A stretch of DNA of 50,859 bases from UMGS755 sp045132895 (lineage in GTDB: Bacteria; Bacillota; Clostridia; UBA1381; UBA9506): the NCBI GenBank assembly GCA_045132895.1, contig JBGUTC010000025.1, forward strand, positions 1-50,859, written 5' to 3'. The notes under the pieces were generated by a model. It did no database searches and was not told the origin of the DNA. It saw only the letters and a list, made by a program, of their open reading frames with translations. Below are positions 42,257-50,842 of this stretch, in pieces (the stretch's first letter is position 1; each line of letters opens with the position of its first letter). Position numbers and translations under genes: made by a program.

Positions 42257-42285
42257 TTTATAAAATAAAATTCTGTATGTGTCAA
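42257..42285 (-). promoter_or_regulatory. Promoter of the DUF3048 gene with hairpin leader
   Basis: On the minus strand TTGACA (42280-42285) and TATAAA (42257-42262) are 17 bp apart; AGAATTTTAT/ATAAAATTCT makes a palindrome over the -10 box. The leader of about 200 nt holds a hairpin with arms GTCGCAAAA and TTTTTGCGAC (42179-42199). Confidence 0.7.
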
Positions 42286-42327
42286 TTATATCATAAATCT
42301 CCGCGATTCTCAACCTGCAATTTTTAA

Positions 42328-42532
42328 AAAACGGTCTGCGCCGATTCTACCCGCCCAAGGCTGAGGAAATTCGGATGCAGAAACAAAAAACTGAATCCTG
42401 AAGGCGTACACGGGTACGCCGAGAGGTGAAGCTTTTTGTTAGTTTTAAGAAAGAAAAAAAGAGATTCATTCCAGCGAATGAATCTCTTCTAAACAATTTA
42501 AAGCGTTCTTTTCTTAAAACGGTCTGCGCCGA
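42328..42532. repeat. 17-bp direct repeat flanking a structured segment
   Basis: AAAACGGTCTGCGCCGA occurs at 42328-42344 and again at 42516-42532. Each copy is followed by a similar TTnTACC-type sequence. Between the copies are a GGCGTAC-ACGG-GTACGCC hairpin (about 42403-42420) and the terminator of kduD. The gap 42045-42547 thus holds the DUF3048 promoter, its leader, this repeat and the terminator; I see no gene in it. Confidence 0.65.
42455..42490 (-). terminator. Terminator of the kdu operon
   Basis: AGAGATTCATTC and GAATGAATCTCT pair around CAGC; a T-run follows on the minus strand. Confidence 0.9.
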
Positions 42533-42547
42533 ATTTACCAGCCATCA

Positions 42548-43345
42548 TCAAGGTTGTTTGCCGATGTAAGCCAGAATACCTCCGTCAACGTAGAGAACAT
42601 GACCATTCACGAAGTTAGACGCATCAGATGCTAAGAACACAGCCGGACCCTGCAGGTCTTCCGGTGTTCCCCAACGTGCAGCCGGTGTCTTGGAAATAAT
42701 GAACTGGTCAAAGGGATGTCTGGAGCCGTCAGCCTGTAATTCGCGCAGGGGCGCAGTCTGCGGTGTTGCAATGTAACCGGGTCCGATACCGTTACACTGA
42801 ATGTTCTGTTCACCATACTCAGAGCAGATGTTACGGGTCAGCATCTTCAGACCGCCTTTTGCTGCTGCATATGCAGAAACGGTTTCACGACCCAGTTCGC
42901 TCATCATGGAGCAGATGTTAATAATTTTACCGTGACCTTTTTTAATCATGGACGGAATAACAGCCTTAGCCACAATGAAAGGTGCATTTAAGTCAACGTC
43001 AATAACCTTTCTGAAATCTTCAGCGGTCATGTCACACATGGGGATACGCTTAATGATGCCGGCATTGTTAACCAGAATATCAATAACGCCCACCTCTTTT
43101 TCAACGGTAGCAACCAGGTTGTTCACCTGTTCTTCGCTGGTTACGTCACAAACATAGCCATGAGCCTCGATGCCGGCTTCTTTGTAAGCAGCCAGGCCCT
43201 TGTCTACCAACTCCTGGTTAATATCGTTAAACACGATTTTTGCACCGGCAGCTGCAAAACCGGAAGCAATCGCAAAACCGATACCGTAGGACGCACCGGT
43301 AACCAGCGCGATTTTACCGTCTAAACGGAAATCATTCATGTTCAT
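42548..43345 (-). CDS. kduD: 2-dehydro-3-deoxy-D-gluconate 5-dehydrogenase
   Basis: The 265-residue short-chain dehydrogenase has the NAD-binding TGASYGIG, the NNAG motif, and the catalytic Ser...Tyr-x-x-x-Lys in SMMSELGRETVSAYAAAKGG. The close match of its start (FRLDGKIALVTGASYGIGFAIA) to KduD, and its place directly after kduI, give the assignment: it reduces 3-deoxy-D-glycero-2,5-hexodiulosonate to 2-keto-3-deoxygluconate in unsaturated uronate breakdown. AGGAGG precedes the ATG. A gluconate 5-dehydrogenase role is the alternative. Confidence 0.88.
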   Translation of the reverse strand: MNMNDFRLDGKIALVTGASYGIGFAIASGFAAAGAKIVFNDINQELVDKGLAAYKEAGIEAHGYVCDVTSEEQVNNLVATVEKEVGVIDILVNNAGIIKRIPMCDMTAEDFRKVIDVDLNAPFIVAKAVIPSMIKKGHGKIINICSMMSELGRETVSAYAAAKGGLKMLTRNICSEYGEQNIQCNGIGPGYIATPQTAPLRELQADGSRHPFDQFIISKTPAARWGTPEDLQGPAVFLASDASNFVNGHVLYVDGGILAYIGKQP

Positions 43346-43363
43346 TATGTCTTCCTCCTAACA

Positions 43364-44194
43364 TTATCTTAAATCTTTTGTTTCAATACCGTCCATATCG
43401 GTGAATTCCTGGTTCTCACCGCACATAGCCCAGATAAAGGAGTAGTTTCTGGTACCAACGCCGGAGTGGATAGACCAGCTGGGGCTGATAACTGCTTCTT
43501 CATTGTGCATGATGATGTGACGGGTTTCCTGAGGCTGACCCATCATGTGGAATACAGCATCATTTTCGCCTAAGTCAATGTAGAGATAAACTTCCATACG
43601 GCGGTCATGAGTATGGCTGGGCATGGTGTTCCATACGGAACCTTCTTCCAGGTTGGTCAGACCCATAGACAGCTGGCAGGTGTCCAGCACTTCGGGGTGA
43701 ATGTACTGATTGATGACACGCTTATTAGCATCAGCAGCGCTACCGCAGGGAACTTTCTTCGCTTTAGCGATATCAATTTTTACGTTGGGGTAACTCTTAT
43801 GTGCCGGGCAGGAGCTGATATAGAATTTAGCCGGATTAGCAGCATCAAGGCTTTCCATCACAATATCCTTGTTACCCATACCGATATAAAGACCGTCACG
43901 TTCTTTCATGTCATAAACGGTTCCGTCAACAGTGATTTTACCGGGGCCACCAACGTTGATGATACCCATTTCGCGACGTTCCAGGAAATAATCCGCAGCC
44001 AGTTCCTTACCTGCTTCAACAGTCAGAGCCTTGGATACGGGCATAGCGCCACCGGTGATGATTCTGTCGATGTGGCTGTAAACCATTTTTACGTTGTCAG
44101 CCGTGAACAGGCCGGTGATTAAAAATTCTTCACGAAGGGTTTCAGTTGTGTAGTGTTTGAAATCTCTGGGGTTTGTTGCGTTTCTGATTTCCAT
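43364..44194 (-). CDS. kduI: 5-dehydro-4-deoxy-D-glucuronate isomerase
   Basis: The 276-residue protein is a full-length KduI cupin: YSHIDRIITGGAMPV and YFLERREMGIINVGGPGKI in the first half. The zinc site is in MPSHTHDRRMEVYLYIDL (two His and Glu) and SWSIHSGVGT (third His). It isomerises the product of pectin- or glycosaminoglycan-lyase action. AGGAGA precedes the ATG. It lies between the LacI-type regulator and kduD in one run. No lyase, KdgK or KdgA gene is in the window. Confidence 0.93.
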   Translation of the reverse strand: MEIRNATNPRDFKHYTTETLREEFLITGLFTADNVKMVYSHIDRIITGGAMPVSKALTVEAGKELAADYFLERREMGIINVGGPGKITVDGTVYDMKERDGLYIGMGNKDIVMESLDAANPAKFYISSCPAHKSYPNVKIDIAKAKKVPCGSAADANKRVINQYIHPEVLDTCQLSMGLTNLEEGSVWNTMPSHTHDRRMEVYLYIDLGENDAVFHMMGQPQETRHIIMHNEEAVISPSWSIHSGVGTRNYSFIWAMCGENQEFTDMDGIETKDLR

Positions 44195-44265
44195 TTTTCA
44201 TATCTCCTTTTTAATTATTTTTAATTTATTTCAGCGGATTACCGCCTATTTACCATATAAAATTC

Positions 44266-45237
44266 TCAACAGGATTCACGCTGTACCAAATGGTGGTTCA
44301 AAACAGCACGGACATTTTTCACGTTCTGGTTTGTCTGCTTTAAGAGCGCATCTACGGCTAAAACGCCCATTTCGTAGAACGGCACGTGAACCGTTGTCAG
44401 GCTCGGGCGGAAAATAGAACTGGTTGCCACATCGTCCATGCCCACAACCGCAATGTCAGACGGCACATGATAACCCATTTTTTCTGCCATGCCGATAAAC
44501 TCCATAGCATGGGTGTCACAAATACCCAAATAGGCATCAGGAACCGTTTTGCCGGACAAAAGTTTTTGAAACGCCACGGATAAATTCTCCTTGGAAACAT
44601 CTTCAAGGCAAAGACCTGCATCCAAAGCAATGCCGGCCTCTGTAAGCGCCCGTTTATAGCCGGCAATTTTGTCTCTGTCAATACGGAGGGTTTGGGTGTC
44701 GCCCGTGATGGCAATATTCCGGCACCCTTTTTCCAGCAAATAGTTGGTTAAATCGAACGCTGCCTCCGAAACATCCACAGACACAAAACTGGTTTTCGGA
44801 TTTTCCATCAGACGGTTAATAAATACATGGGGAATGTGATGTTCCAGGAGCAGATGTTCTTCCGCCTGCTCATCGGCAAGATTTTTACCAATCACAATAA
44901 CGCCCAGTTTGCCATGATCCCAAGTGGGATATTCCTGCTGCGAACGCTCTGCATCCCGCCGGACAATGGAAACCGTAATACCCTTTTCCCTTGCCGCTGC
45001 CGTGATACCATCAACTACCTGCACAAAGCCGGAAAACTGCTCTAAATTATGAGATGCGCTGATTTCAAGCTCCACCCGCATCTGTTTATTAACGGCGAAT
45101 TCATTGACACAGCCCAGTTCCTCCATGGCGGCTATAATTGCTTTTTTCGCTCCAGCACGGACATTTTCCCCTTTTAAAAAGCGGAATACCGTCGTGCGGG
45201 AAACGCCGGAAAGTCTGACGATATCTGATACTTTCAT
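44266..45237 (-). CDS. LacI-family transcriptional regulator
   Basis: The 323-residue protein has the N-terminal LacI helix-turn-helix (KVSDIVRLSGVSRTTVFRFLKGENV) and a periplasmic-binding-protein-like sensor domain with VGMDDVATSSIFRPSLTTVHVP. The ATG at 45235-45237 is preceded by GAAAGG; the frame upstream of it is not needed. As first gene before kduI and kduD, it most likely controls them in response to a uronate catabolite. A palindromic operator lies at the start of its own transcript. Confidence 0.87.
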   Translation of the reverse strand: MKVSDIVRLSGVSRTTVFRFLKGENVRAGAKKAIIAAMEELGCVNEFAVNKQMRVELEISASHNLEQFSGFVQVVDGITAAAREKGITVSIVRRDAERSQQEYPTWDHGKLGVIVIGKNLADEQAEEHLLLEHHIPHVFINRLMENPKTSFVSVDVSEAAFDLTNYLLEKGCRNIAITGDTQTLRIDRDKIAGYKRALTEAGIALDAGLCLEDVSKENLSVAFQKLLSGKTVPDAYLGICDTHAMEFIGMAEKMGYHVPSDIAVVGMDDVATSSIFRPSLTTVHVPFYEMGVLAVDALLKQTNQNVKNVRAVLNHHLVQRESC

Positions 45238-45263
45238 GAGAACTACCTTTCGTTTCAATAAAG

Positions 45264-45279
45264 TGAAACATCTGTTTCA
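45264..45279. promoter_or_regulatory. LacI-type operator
   Basis: TGAAAC-ATCT-GTTTCA is a perfect inverted repeat with a 4-bp centre, placed over the expected transcription start of the regulator gene. A repressor bound here would block lacI-kduI-kduD together. I find no second copy before kduI. Confidence 0.75.
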
Positions 45280-45284
45280 GTTAA

Positions 45285-45313
45285 ATCATACCATTATTTT
45301 GCTGTTCTGTCAA
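45285..45313 (-). promoter_or_regulatory. Promoter of the lacI-kduI-kduD operon
   Basis: On the minus strand TTGACA (45308-45313) and TATGAT (45285-45290) are 17 bp apart. Confidence 0.85.
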
Positions 45314-45334
45314 GAGGGGGGAAGTTATTAAAAG

Positions 45335-45445
45335 GACTCCCTTGCCTAGTATCCTTTCTGGCGCAGAGAAAAAGGCTCCCTTGTGCAATACCCTAAAGGG
45401 CACGCGAGGGAGCTGTCGAACGCAGTGAGACTGAGGGATTGTTAA
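45335..45445. repeat. Interspersed repeat-like element
   Basis: The stretch has the arms GGCTCCC (45371) and GGGAGCT (45406) around GC-rich palindromic DNA and the phrase GTCGAACGCAGTGAGACTGA. This wording is familiar to me from short interspersed repeats in Clostridia, but I cannot name the family. No gene is seen here. Confidence 0.5.
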
Positions 45446-45474
45446 ATAGAAGAATTCAAAAAGAACTTCCTATA

Positions 45475-45670
45475 AAATGAATCCCCTCGCCACTTCGTGG
45501 CCCTCTCCCCTTTAGACAAGGGGCGCGAAAAGCGGTAGCTTCCCCTCAAGGGGAAGCCAATTAGCGGGTTGTCGGGGACGCCAAGCCCTACAACTGGTAG
45601 GGGACAGCCTCCCGGACGTCCTGTGAGAAAAACAACCTCTCCGCCCCTTCGGGGCACCTCCTCTCCCGTG
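45475..45670. repeat. Second interspersed repeat-like element
   Basis: The segment is GC-rich against its surroundings and made of nested palindromes: CCACTTCGTGG, GCTTCCCCTC-AA-GGGGAAGC, CCCCTTCGGGG. Short open frames on the minus strand have no ribosome sites. It is different in sequence from the repeat before it. The rest of 45238-45863 holds the LacI promoter and operator and the S-layer terminator. Confidence 0.55.
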
Positions 45671-45810
45671 CCATGAAATGGTATACACAGGGGTGGCTTT
45701 CATGTATTTGCCCGGAGGGGTGGCGTCCTCCACGATTTGTTTTAGTTTCAGCGGGATATCCGGATGCCGCCCCCTATCTGTTTGTTGGTATATACCTAAC
45801 AATGAGCACA

Positions 45811-45842
45811 AAAAAAGAAGCACGACAGATGTCGTGCTTCTT
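45811..45842 (-). terminator. Terminator of the S-layer-type gene
   Basis: AAGAAGCACGAC and GTCGTGCTTCTT pair perfectly around AGAT; a T-run follows on the minus strand. Confidence 0.93.
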
Positions 45843-45863
45843 GAAAATCCTATTCAGTATCGA

Positions 45864-48800
45864 TTAGGAAGCAACAGTGAATGTGTCTACGAAGCTTGCA
45901 GCGTCAGAACCAGCATATGCGCCAGTTGTTTCGTTAGCTACGTAAGCAACAGATTCCTTGTTGTACTTGTAGGTTACTACGTCAACGATAGCACCGTCGT
46001 CAGCCTTAACAACTACAACGTATACATCGCTAGCGAAGATATCCTTCATTTCGGTGCCAGCACCAGTACCATCCCAGTCAACGGACTTAGTAGAGAAGCC
46101 CTTGATGTAGGAAGTGCTGCTGTAGCCCTTGATTGCGTTGCTGGAAGAACCAGCGATTCTAGCTACGTCAACCAGAACGTTTGTTTCAACTTCGTCCCAA
46201 GCCAGGCTCTTGTTATCGCCAGTAGCGTTGGAGTAAGTCAGTCTCTTAGCAGTGATGTCGTTAACAACACCAACAGCGAAGGTGATATCGGAAGAACCGG
46301 TGGTTTCCATCAGCTTCTTAGCGCTGTAGTCGTAGATCAACTTAGTACCGTTGATTTCGCCGTCAGCGTTCAGAGTGTACTGGAATACGTCACCAGCAGT
46401 GATGGTGCCATCAAAGATGTTGGAACCGATGAAGCCGTTTTCAGCAACAACTGCTACTGCAGCTTCAGTACCCTGCCAGAATTCAACGCTTGTAGCGGGT
46501 TCGCCAGCAGCGTTCAGACCTTCAGATACGCTTCTTACAACTGCCAGAGCGTTGATGTTACCAGCAAAGCCCGGGTTGTGAGTCAGGATAGCAGCGCCAG
46601 CCAGACCGTCTTTGTCAACGTTGAATACGTAACCATTGTAATCGGTTTCGTCATCCAGGTTGCCAATAGCGTAAACCTGAATCAGATCTTCGTCCAGGAT
46701 GTATTTACCGGTGTAACCGGAAGTGGTATCAGCGATTGCGATAGAAGCGTTTGCTGTGGGAACGCTGAAGATGTAAGTTGTGTCATCAACTTCGTAGCCG
46801 CCCAGCAGGCCGGTCTTCGGAGAATACTTAACATTTGCATCCAGAGTGTTGTATCTGAAGTCTCTATCGTTAGAAGAAGATTTCGGGAATACTAACTCAG
46901 TGATTTCGCCGTTAGATTCTTTGAAAGTGATAAATCTCTTTTCGATGTTTGATTTTGCAGCAGCTGCAGTGTCAGCATGTACTCTGCCTGCAACAGTTGT
47001 GAAGTATGCATCGTATTCTGCGTTTTCAGACTTCAGAGACTTCTTAGCGTAGCTTGCGTCTGCGTCAGTTACGTATACAGTCTTCTTAACGGGGATAGTT
47101 TTAACAGTGTTGTTCTTATCCAGGATTTTGATTTCCCACTTTTCGCCCCAACCATCGTTTGTAGAAGCGATGTTCAGGATGAATGCGTAGTTGTCGCTGT
47201 AAGTGCTGGTGAAATCAGCATCATAGATGTAACCATCAATTGTGATGTAGAAAGAACCAGTATCGCCAGGGCTCAGGTCGCTTACTAAAGCGCCGGTAGC
47301 CAGGTAGTAGTCTTCACCGTCGATAACGTAACGGTAGGGGTTAGAAGATGTGCCAGCACCGCTCTTAGAACCAACGCTGGATTCGATTACGTTGTTTGTT
47401 ACATAGATGTCAACGAAGGTTGCATCTTCAACGTTACCGCTCAGGTCGCCAATTACGATGTTCAGCATGTCGCCTTCAGCCAGGTCAGCCAGAGCGATCT
47501 GTTCGCCATCTTTGTAGATGTTGTAAACAAATACGTCACTGGTGTCATCAGCGGACAGGTAGTAAGAAGTTCTGGTGGTCTCGATGATTTCGAGGTCAGC
47601 GTCAACTTCTTCAACGATACCGTATTCGTAGTTGGTCAGGTAAATCTTATCATATTCGCCGTCTCCGTTGGAATCCAGCAGAGTTACGCTAGCGTAAGCG
47701 CCGTCATCCAGAGATTCGAAATAAGAAGCTTTGCTTGCAGAAGGAACTGCAATGTTGTTTACGTATACAGAGTAATCAGCAGCGATGTCAGCAGACTTAG
47801 TTCTGTTAGCATCAGCATCTTCGTAGTACTCAAAAGTGATCTTGTTACCAACGATGGTGGATTCGTCGATCAGTTCTCTAGCGTTTTCGATAACGAGCTC
47901 TTCAGCTGTGCGGCTGTCAACAACCATAGCAACAACTTCCAGCTTGTCGTTTTCGTTCAGAGCAACGTAAGCGTTAACGGTGTAACCCTGGTAACCAGCC
48001 CAAGCATCATCGTTAGCGATAACTTTGATCTTTTCGCCAGGCAGGATGGAAGCTTCGGTCTTATTCAGAGCGTCGCCAACCCATTCTTCGTCAAAGCCAT
48101 ACCAAGAACCGATCAACAGGCTCATGTATTTGTTGCCCTTAGCATCGATCAGGTTGCTGTCGTTTCTGTATGTAGTTTCAACAGAAGCCTTTACTTTGTA
48201 GATATCGCCGTAGTAAGAGAGCAGAGTTCTCTTCTCGCCATCTACGTTCTTGGAACCGTTGTAGATAACATACTCAGCGTCAGAGCTGATGCTGTAGCTC
48301 ATGTCCATCAGAGGAGCATCAAATGCGTTGTAAACTAAAGTTGCAACGTCAGCACGGGTAGCAGGTGCGTTACCGTTAGCAGAAGTGATGTCCTTGTCGA
48401 TTTTGTAAGAACCAGCGATTCTTGCATAACCGGTGGGGTAGCCACCCAGCATTTCTTCAACGTACCATTCATAACCCATAGCACGAACGATCATAGCGAT
48501 TGCTTCGTTGTAAGAAACGTTAGCATCGGGATCGAAGGATCCATCGCCACGGCCGTTAACGATGCCCTGTGCTGCTGCCCAGCCAATGTAGCCAGCTGCC
48601 CAGTGATCAGCGGAAACGTCAGTGAAGTTTGCTGCGCCGATTGCTGCAGATTCCTGATTCATAGCTCTGCAAACAACAGCTGCAAACTCAGATCTTTTGA
48701 TGTTTGCTTCGGGGTCGAATGCGCCAGCTTCTTTACCCTCTAAAATTTTGAGAGCAGCCAGAACTTCGACAGCTTCGTAAGCTTTGTCTGTTTCTGCGAC

Positions 48801-48893
48801 GTCAGCGAATGTTGCGGCGCTGGTGCTAACTACAAAGCTCATCAGCATAACAACGCTCAAAACGACTGACATCAGTTTTTTGAGATTTTTCAT
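45864..48893 (-). CDS. S-layer homology (SLH) domain surface protein
   Basis: The 1009-residue protein has a signal peptide (cleavage near residue 27), then three SLH repeats: about 28-70 (FADVAETDKAYEAVEVLAALKILEG), 85-130 (FTDVSADHWAAGYIGWAAAQGIVNG) and 145-195 (YPTGYARIAGSYKIDKDI). These bind a pyruvylated or similar wall polymer. The remaining 800 residues are acidic, Ala/Asp/Thr-rich and beta-like, with no known domain. AGGGAGG precedes the ATG. The strong promoter, long structured leader and biased codon use point to high expression, so this is a good candidate for the main S-layer protein. Confidence 0.85.
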   Translation of the reverse strand: MKNLKKLMSVVLSVVMLMSFVVSTSAATFADVAETDKAYEAVEVLAALKILEGKEAGAFDPEANIKRSEFAAVVCRAMNQESAAIGAANFTDVSADHWAAGYIGWAAAQGIVNGRGDGSFDPDANVSYNEAIAMIVRAMGYEWYVEEMLGGYPTGYARIAGSYKIDKDITSANGNAPATRADVATLVYNAFDAPLMDMSYSISSDAEYVIYNGSKNVDGEKRTLLSYYGDIYKVKASVETTYRNDSNLIDAKGNKYMSLLIGSWYGFDEEWVGDALNKTEASILPGEKIKVIANDDAWAGYQGYTVNAYVALNENDKLEVVAMVVDSRTAEELVIENARELIDESTIVGNKITFEYYEDADANRTKSADIAADYSVYVNNIAVPSASKASYFESLDDGAYASVTLLDSNGDGEYDKIYLTNYEYGIVEEVDADLEIIETTRTSYYLSADDTSDVFVYNIYKDGEQIALADLAEGDMLNIVIGDLSGNVEDATFVDIYVTNNVIESSVGSKSGAGTSSNPYRYVIDGEDYYLATGALVSDLSPGDTGSFYITIDGYIYDADFTSTYSDNYAFILNIASTNDGWGEKWEIKILDKNNTVKTIPVKKTVYVTDADASYAKKSLKSENAEYDAYFTTVAGRVHADTAAAAKSNIEKRFITFKESNGEITELVFPKSSSNDRDFRYNTLDANVKYSPKTGLLGGYEVDDTTYIFSVPTANASIAIADTTSGYTGKYILDEDLIQVYAIGNLDDETDYNGYVFNVDKDGLAGAAILTHNPGFAGNINALAVVRSVSEGLNAAGEPATSVEFWQGTEAAVAVVAENGFIGSNIFDGTITAGDVFQYTLNADGEINGTKLIYDYSAKKLMETTGSSDITFAVGVVNDITAKRLTYSNATGDNKSLAWDEVETNVLVDVARIAGSSSNAIKGYSSTSYIKGFSTKSVDWDGTGAGTEMKDIFASDVYVVVVKADDGAIVDVVTYKYNKESVAYVANETTGAYAGSDAASFVDTFTVAS

Positions 48894-49020
48894 AGTTTCT
48901 CAAATCCTCCCTTATAATAATTTTTTTATTTATTTCGAAAGAGTTTTGGTTTGGTGTAACTCATTCCTCTTTCAAAAACGAGAAACACTTAAAAGGACAG
49001 TTACCCTATCCTCAGCATTG

Positions 49021-49049
49021 ATTATATCACGGGTTATGGCGATAGTCAA
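49021..49049 (-). promoter_or_regulatory. Promoter of the S-layer-type gene
   Basis: On the minus strand TTGACT (49044-49049) and TATAAT (49021-49026) are 17 bp apart. The leader of about 125 nt may be structured. The rest of the gap to pyrG holds a TGCACATCACTGTGCA palindrome (near 49108) and a TTTCCGG/CCGGAAA hairpin (near 49175), neither a clear terminator. Confidence 0.8.
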
Positions 49050-49234
49050 TGCCTGATTTGCAACTGTAATAAAATTGTAAAACTACAATCACAAATCTAT
49101 ATATATCATGCACATCACTGTGCATTATAGCTAATTTTATAACTTTTCAGTCAGCATTTTTACCTAACTGACAGCATTTTCCGGCCTCCGGAAACCACTT
49201 TTCTGTTACAAAACTGTAGCATTTCGCTGATTTT

Positions 49235-50842
49235 TTACTTTTCTGTTTTAAAAATCAGACAATTTTTCACAAAATCGCGGAACAGAGGATGGGGGCGGTT
49301 GGGACGGGATTTAAATTCCGGATGGAACTGAACACCGATGAACCAACGCTTATCCGGCAGTTCGCAGATTTCGCTGAGCTTTCCGTCAGGAGATTTACCA
49401 ACGAAGTAAAGACCTGCTTCTTCAAGACGGTCACGGTAGGCATTGTTGACCTCATACCGATGACGGTGACGCTCATCAATCCGCTCGGACTGATACGCTT
49501 CGTAGGTTTTGGTATTTCTCAGAATGTGACAGGGGTATTTACCCAGGCGCATGGTGCTGCCCAATTTATCTGCATCTTTCTGGTCAGGCATGATGTCAAT
49601 AACGGGGTAAACCGTTCCCGGATCAACCTCTGTTGAATGAGCCGCTTTTAAACCTACAACATTTCTGGCAAACTCAACAACTGCAAGCTGCATGCCCAGG
49701 CCGATTCCAAAGAAGGGAATGTCCTTTTCGCGGGCATAGCGACAAGCCAGAATCTTTCCGTTAATGCCGCGGTCACCAAAACCGGCGGGAACCAGAATAC
49801 CATCAACATCAGACAGGGTTTCTTCCAGATTCTCTTCTGTCAGCAGTTCGGAGTTAATCCACTTGATGTTAACTTTTGCATCGCTGGCGATGCCTGCATG
49901 CTTCAGGGCTTCAACAGCACTTAAGTATGCATCATGGAGCGCAACATACTTTCCGACAAGACCAACGGTAACTTCATGCTTCAGGTTCTTTGTCTTGTCG
50001 ACGATGGCTTTCCATTCGTCCAGATCAGGACGGTAGTCAGGAAGACCAAGCTTTTTCAAAACAACCTTTGTCAATCCCTGCTTTTCGAGAACAAGAGGCA
50101 CTTCATATAAAACAGGAATATCGGGATTGGCAATAACAGCGTCTGCCGGGATGTTACAGAACAAGGCAAGCTTGTTGATAATATCATTATCTAAAGGATA
50201 GGACGTTCTGCAAACCAAAACGTCAGGCTGGATACCGATGCTGAGAAGTTCCTTCACACTGTGCTGTGCGGGCTTGGACTTAAGCTCGCCGGACATTTCA
50301 AGATAGGGGATTAAGGCAACGTGAATATACATCACGTTTTCTCTGCCAACCTCTGTTGCCACCTGACGGATGGCTTCTAAGAAGGGCTGGCTTTCAATGT
50401 CGCCGACAGTGCCACCGATTTCAGTGATTACGATATCGTTTTCACCGGAGGAACCGGCACGGTAAATACGCTCTTTGATTTCATTGGTGATGTGGGGGAT
50501 AACCTGAACGGTTCCGCCCAGATAATCACCGGTTCTTTCCTTATTAATAACAGACCAGTAAATCTGACCTGTGGTAACATCACTGTTGATGTTTAAGTTT
50601 TCATCAATGAAGCGCTCATAGTGACCGATATCAAGGTCAGTCTCTGCGCCGTCATCGGTTACGAAAACTTCACCATGCTGAATAGGATTCATCATGCCGG
50701 GGTCAATATTAATATACGGGTCAAACTTCTGGTTGGTTACCTTAAAGCCTCTGGCTTTTAAAAGACGACCTAAAGAAGCAGCAGTAATTCCCTTGCCTAA
50801 GCCGGAAACAACACCACCGGTTACGAAAATATATTTTGACAT
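49235..50842 (-). CDS. pyrG: CTP synthase, glutaminase cysteine replaced by glycine
   Basis: The 535-residue protein is a full-length CTP synthase. The N-terminal synthetase domain opens with FVTGGVVSGLGKGITAASLGRLLKARG and contains the ITEIGGTVGDIESQPF motif. The C-terminal class I glutaminase domain has GVQFHPEF (His and Glu of the triad). The nucleophile motif, normally GICLGMQ, reads GIGLGMQ: Gly381 for Cys (codon GGC at 49702-49700, one base from TGC). If real, the enzyme could use free ammonia but not glutamine. A sequence error is the other reading. The ribosome site GGAGGGG precedes the ATG. Confidence 0.93.
   Translation of the reverse strand: MSKYIFVTGGVVSGLGKGITAASLGRLLKARGFKVTNQKFDPYINIDPGMMNPIQHGEVFVTDDGAETDLDIGHYERFIDENLNINSDVTTGQIYWSVINKERTGDYLGGTVQVIPHITNEIKERIYRAGSSGENDIVITEIGGTVGDIESQPFLEAIRQVATEVGRENVMYIHVALIPYLEMSGELKSKPAQHSVKELLSIGIQPDVLVCRTSYPLDNDIINKLALFCNIPADAVIANPDIPVLYEVPLVLEKQGLTKVVLKKLGLPDYRPDLDEWKAIVDKTKNLKHEVTVGLVGKYVALHDAYLSAVEALKHAGIASDAKVNIKWINSELLTEENLEETLSDVDGILVPAGFGDRGINGKILACRYAREKDIPFFGIGLGMQLAVVEFARNVVGLKAAHSTEVDPGTVYPVIDIMPDQKDADKLGSTMRLGKYPCHILRNTKTYEAYQSERIDERHRHRYEVNNAYRDRLEEAGLYFVGKSPDGKLSEICELPDKRWFIGVQFHPEFKSRPNRPHPLFRDFVKNCLIFKTEK

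Noticed and set aside
45475..45823. Small minus-strand proteins of 71 and 103 codons before the S-layer terminator
   Set aside because: They lie in repeat-like GC-rich DNA with no ribosome site.
45678..46895. A 405-codon open frame on the plus strand
   Set aside because: It lies antisense to the SLH protein gene, has no ribosome site, and its composition mirrors the codon bias of that gene.
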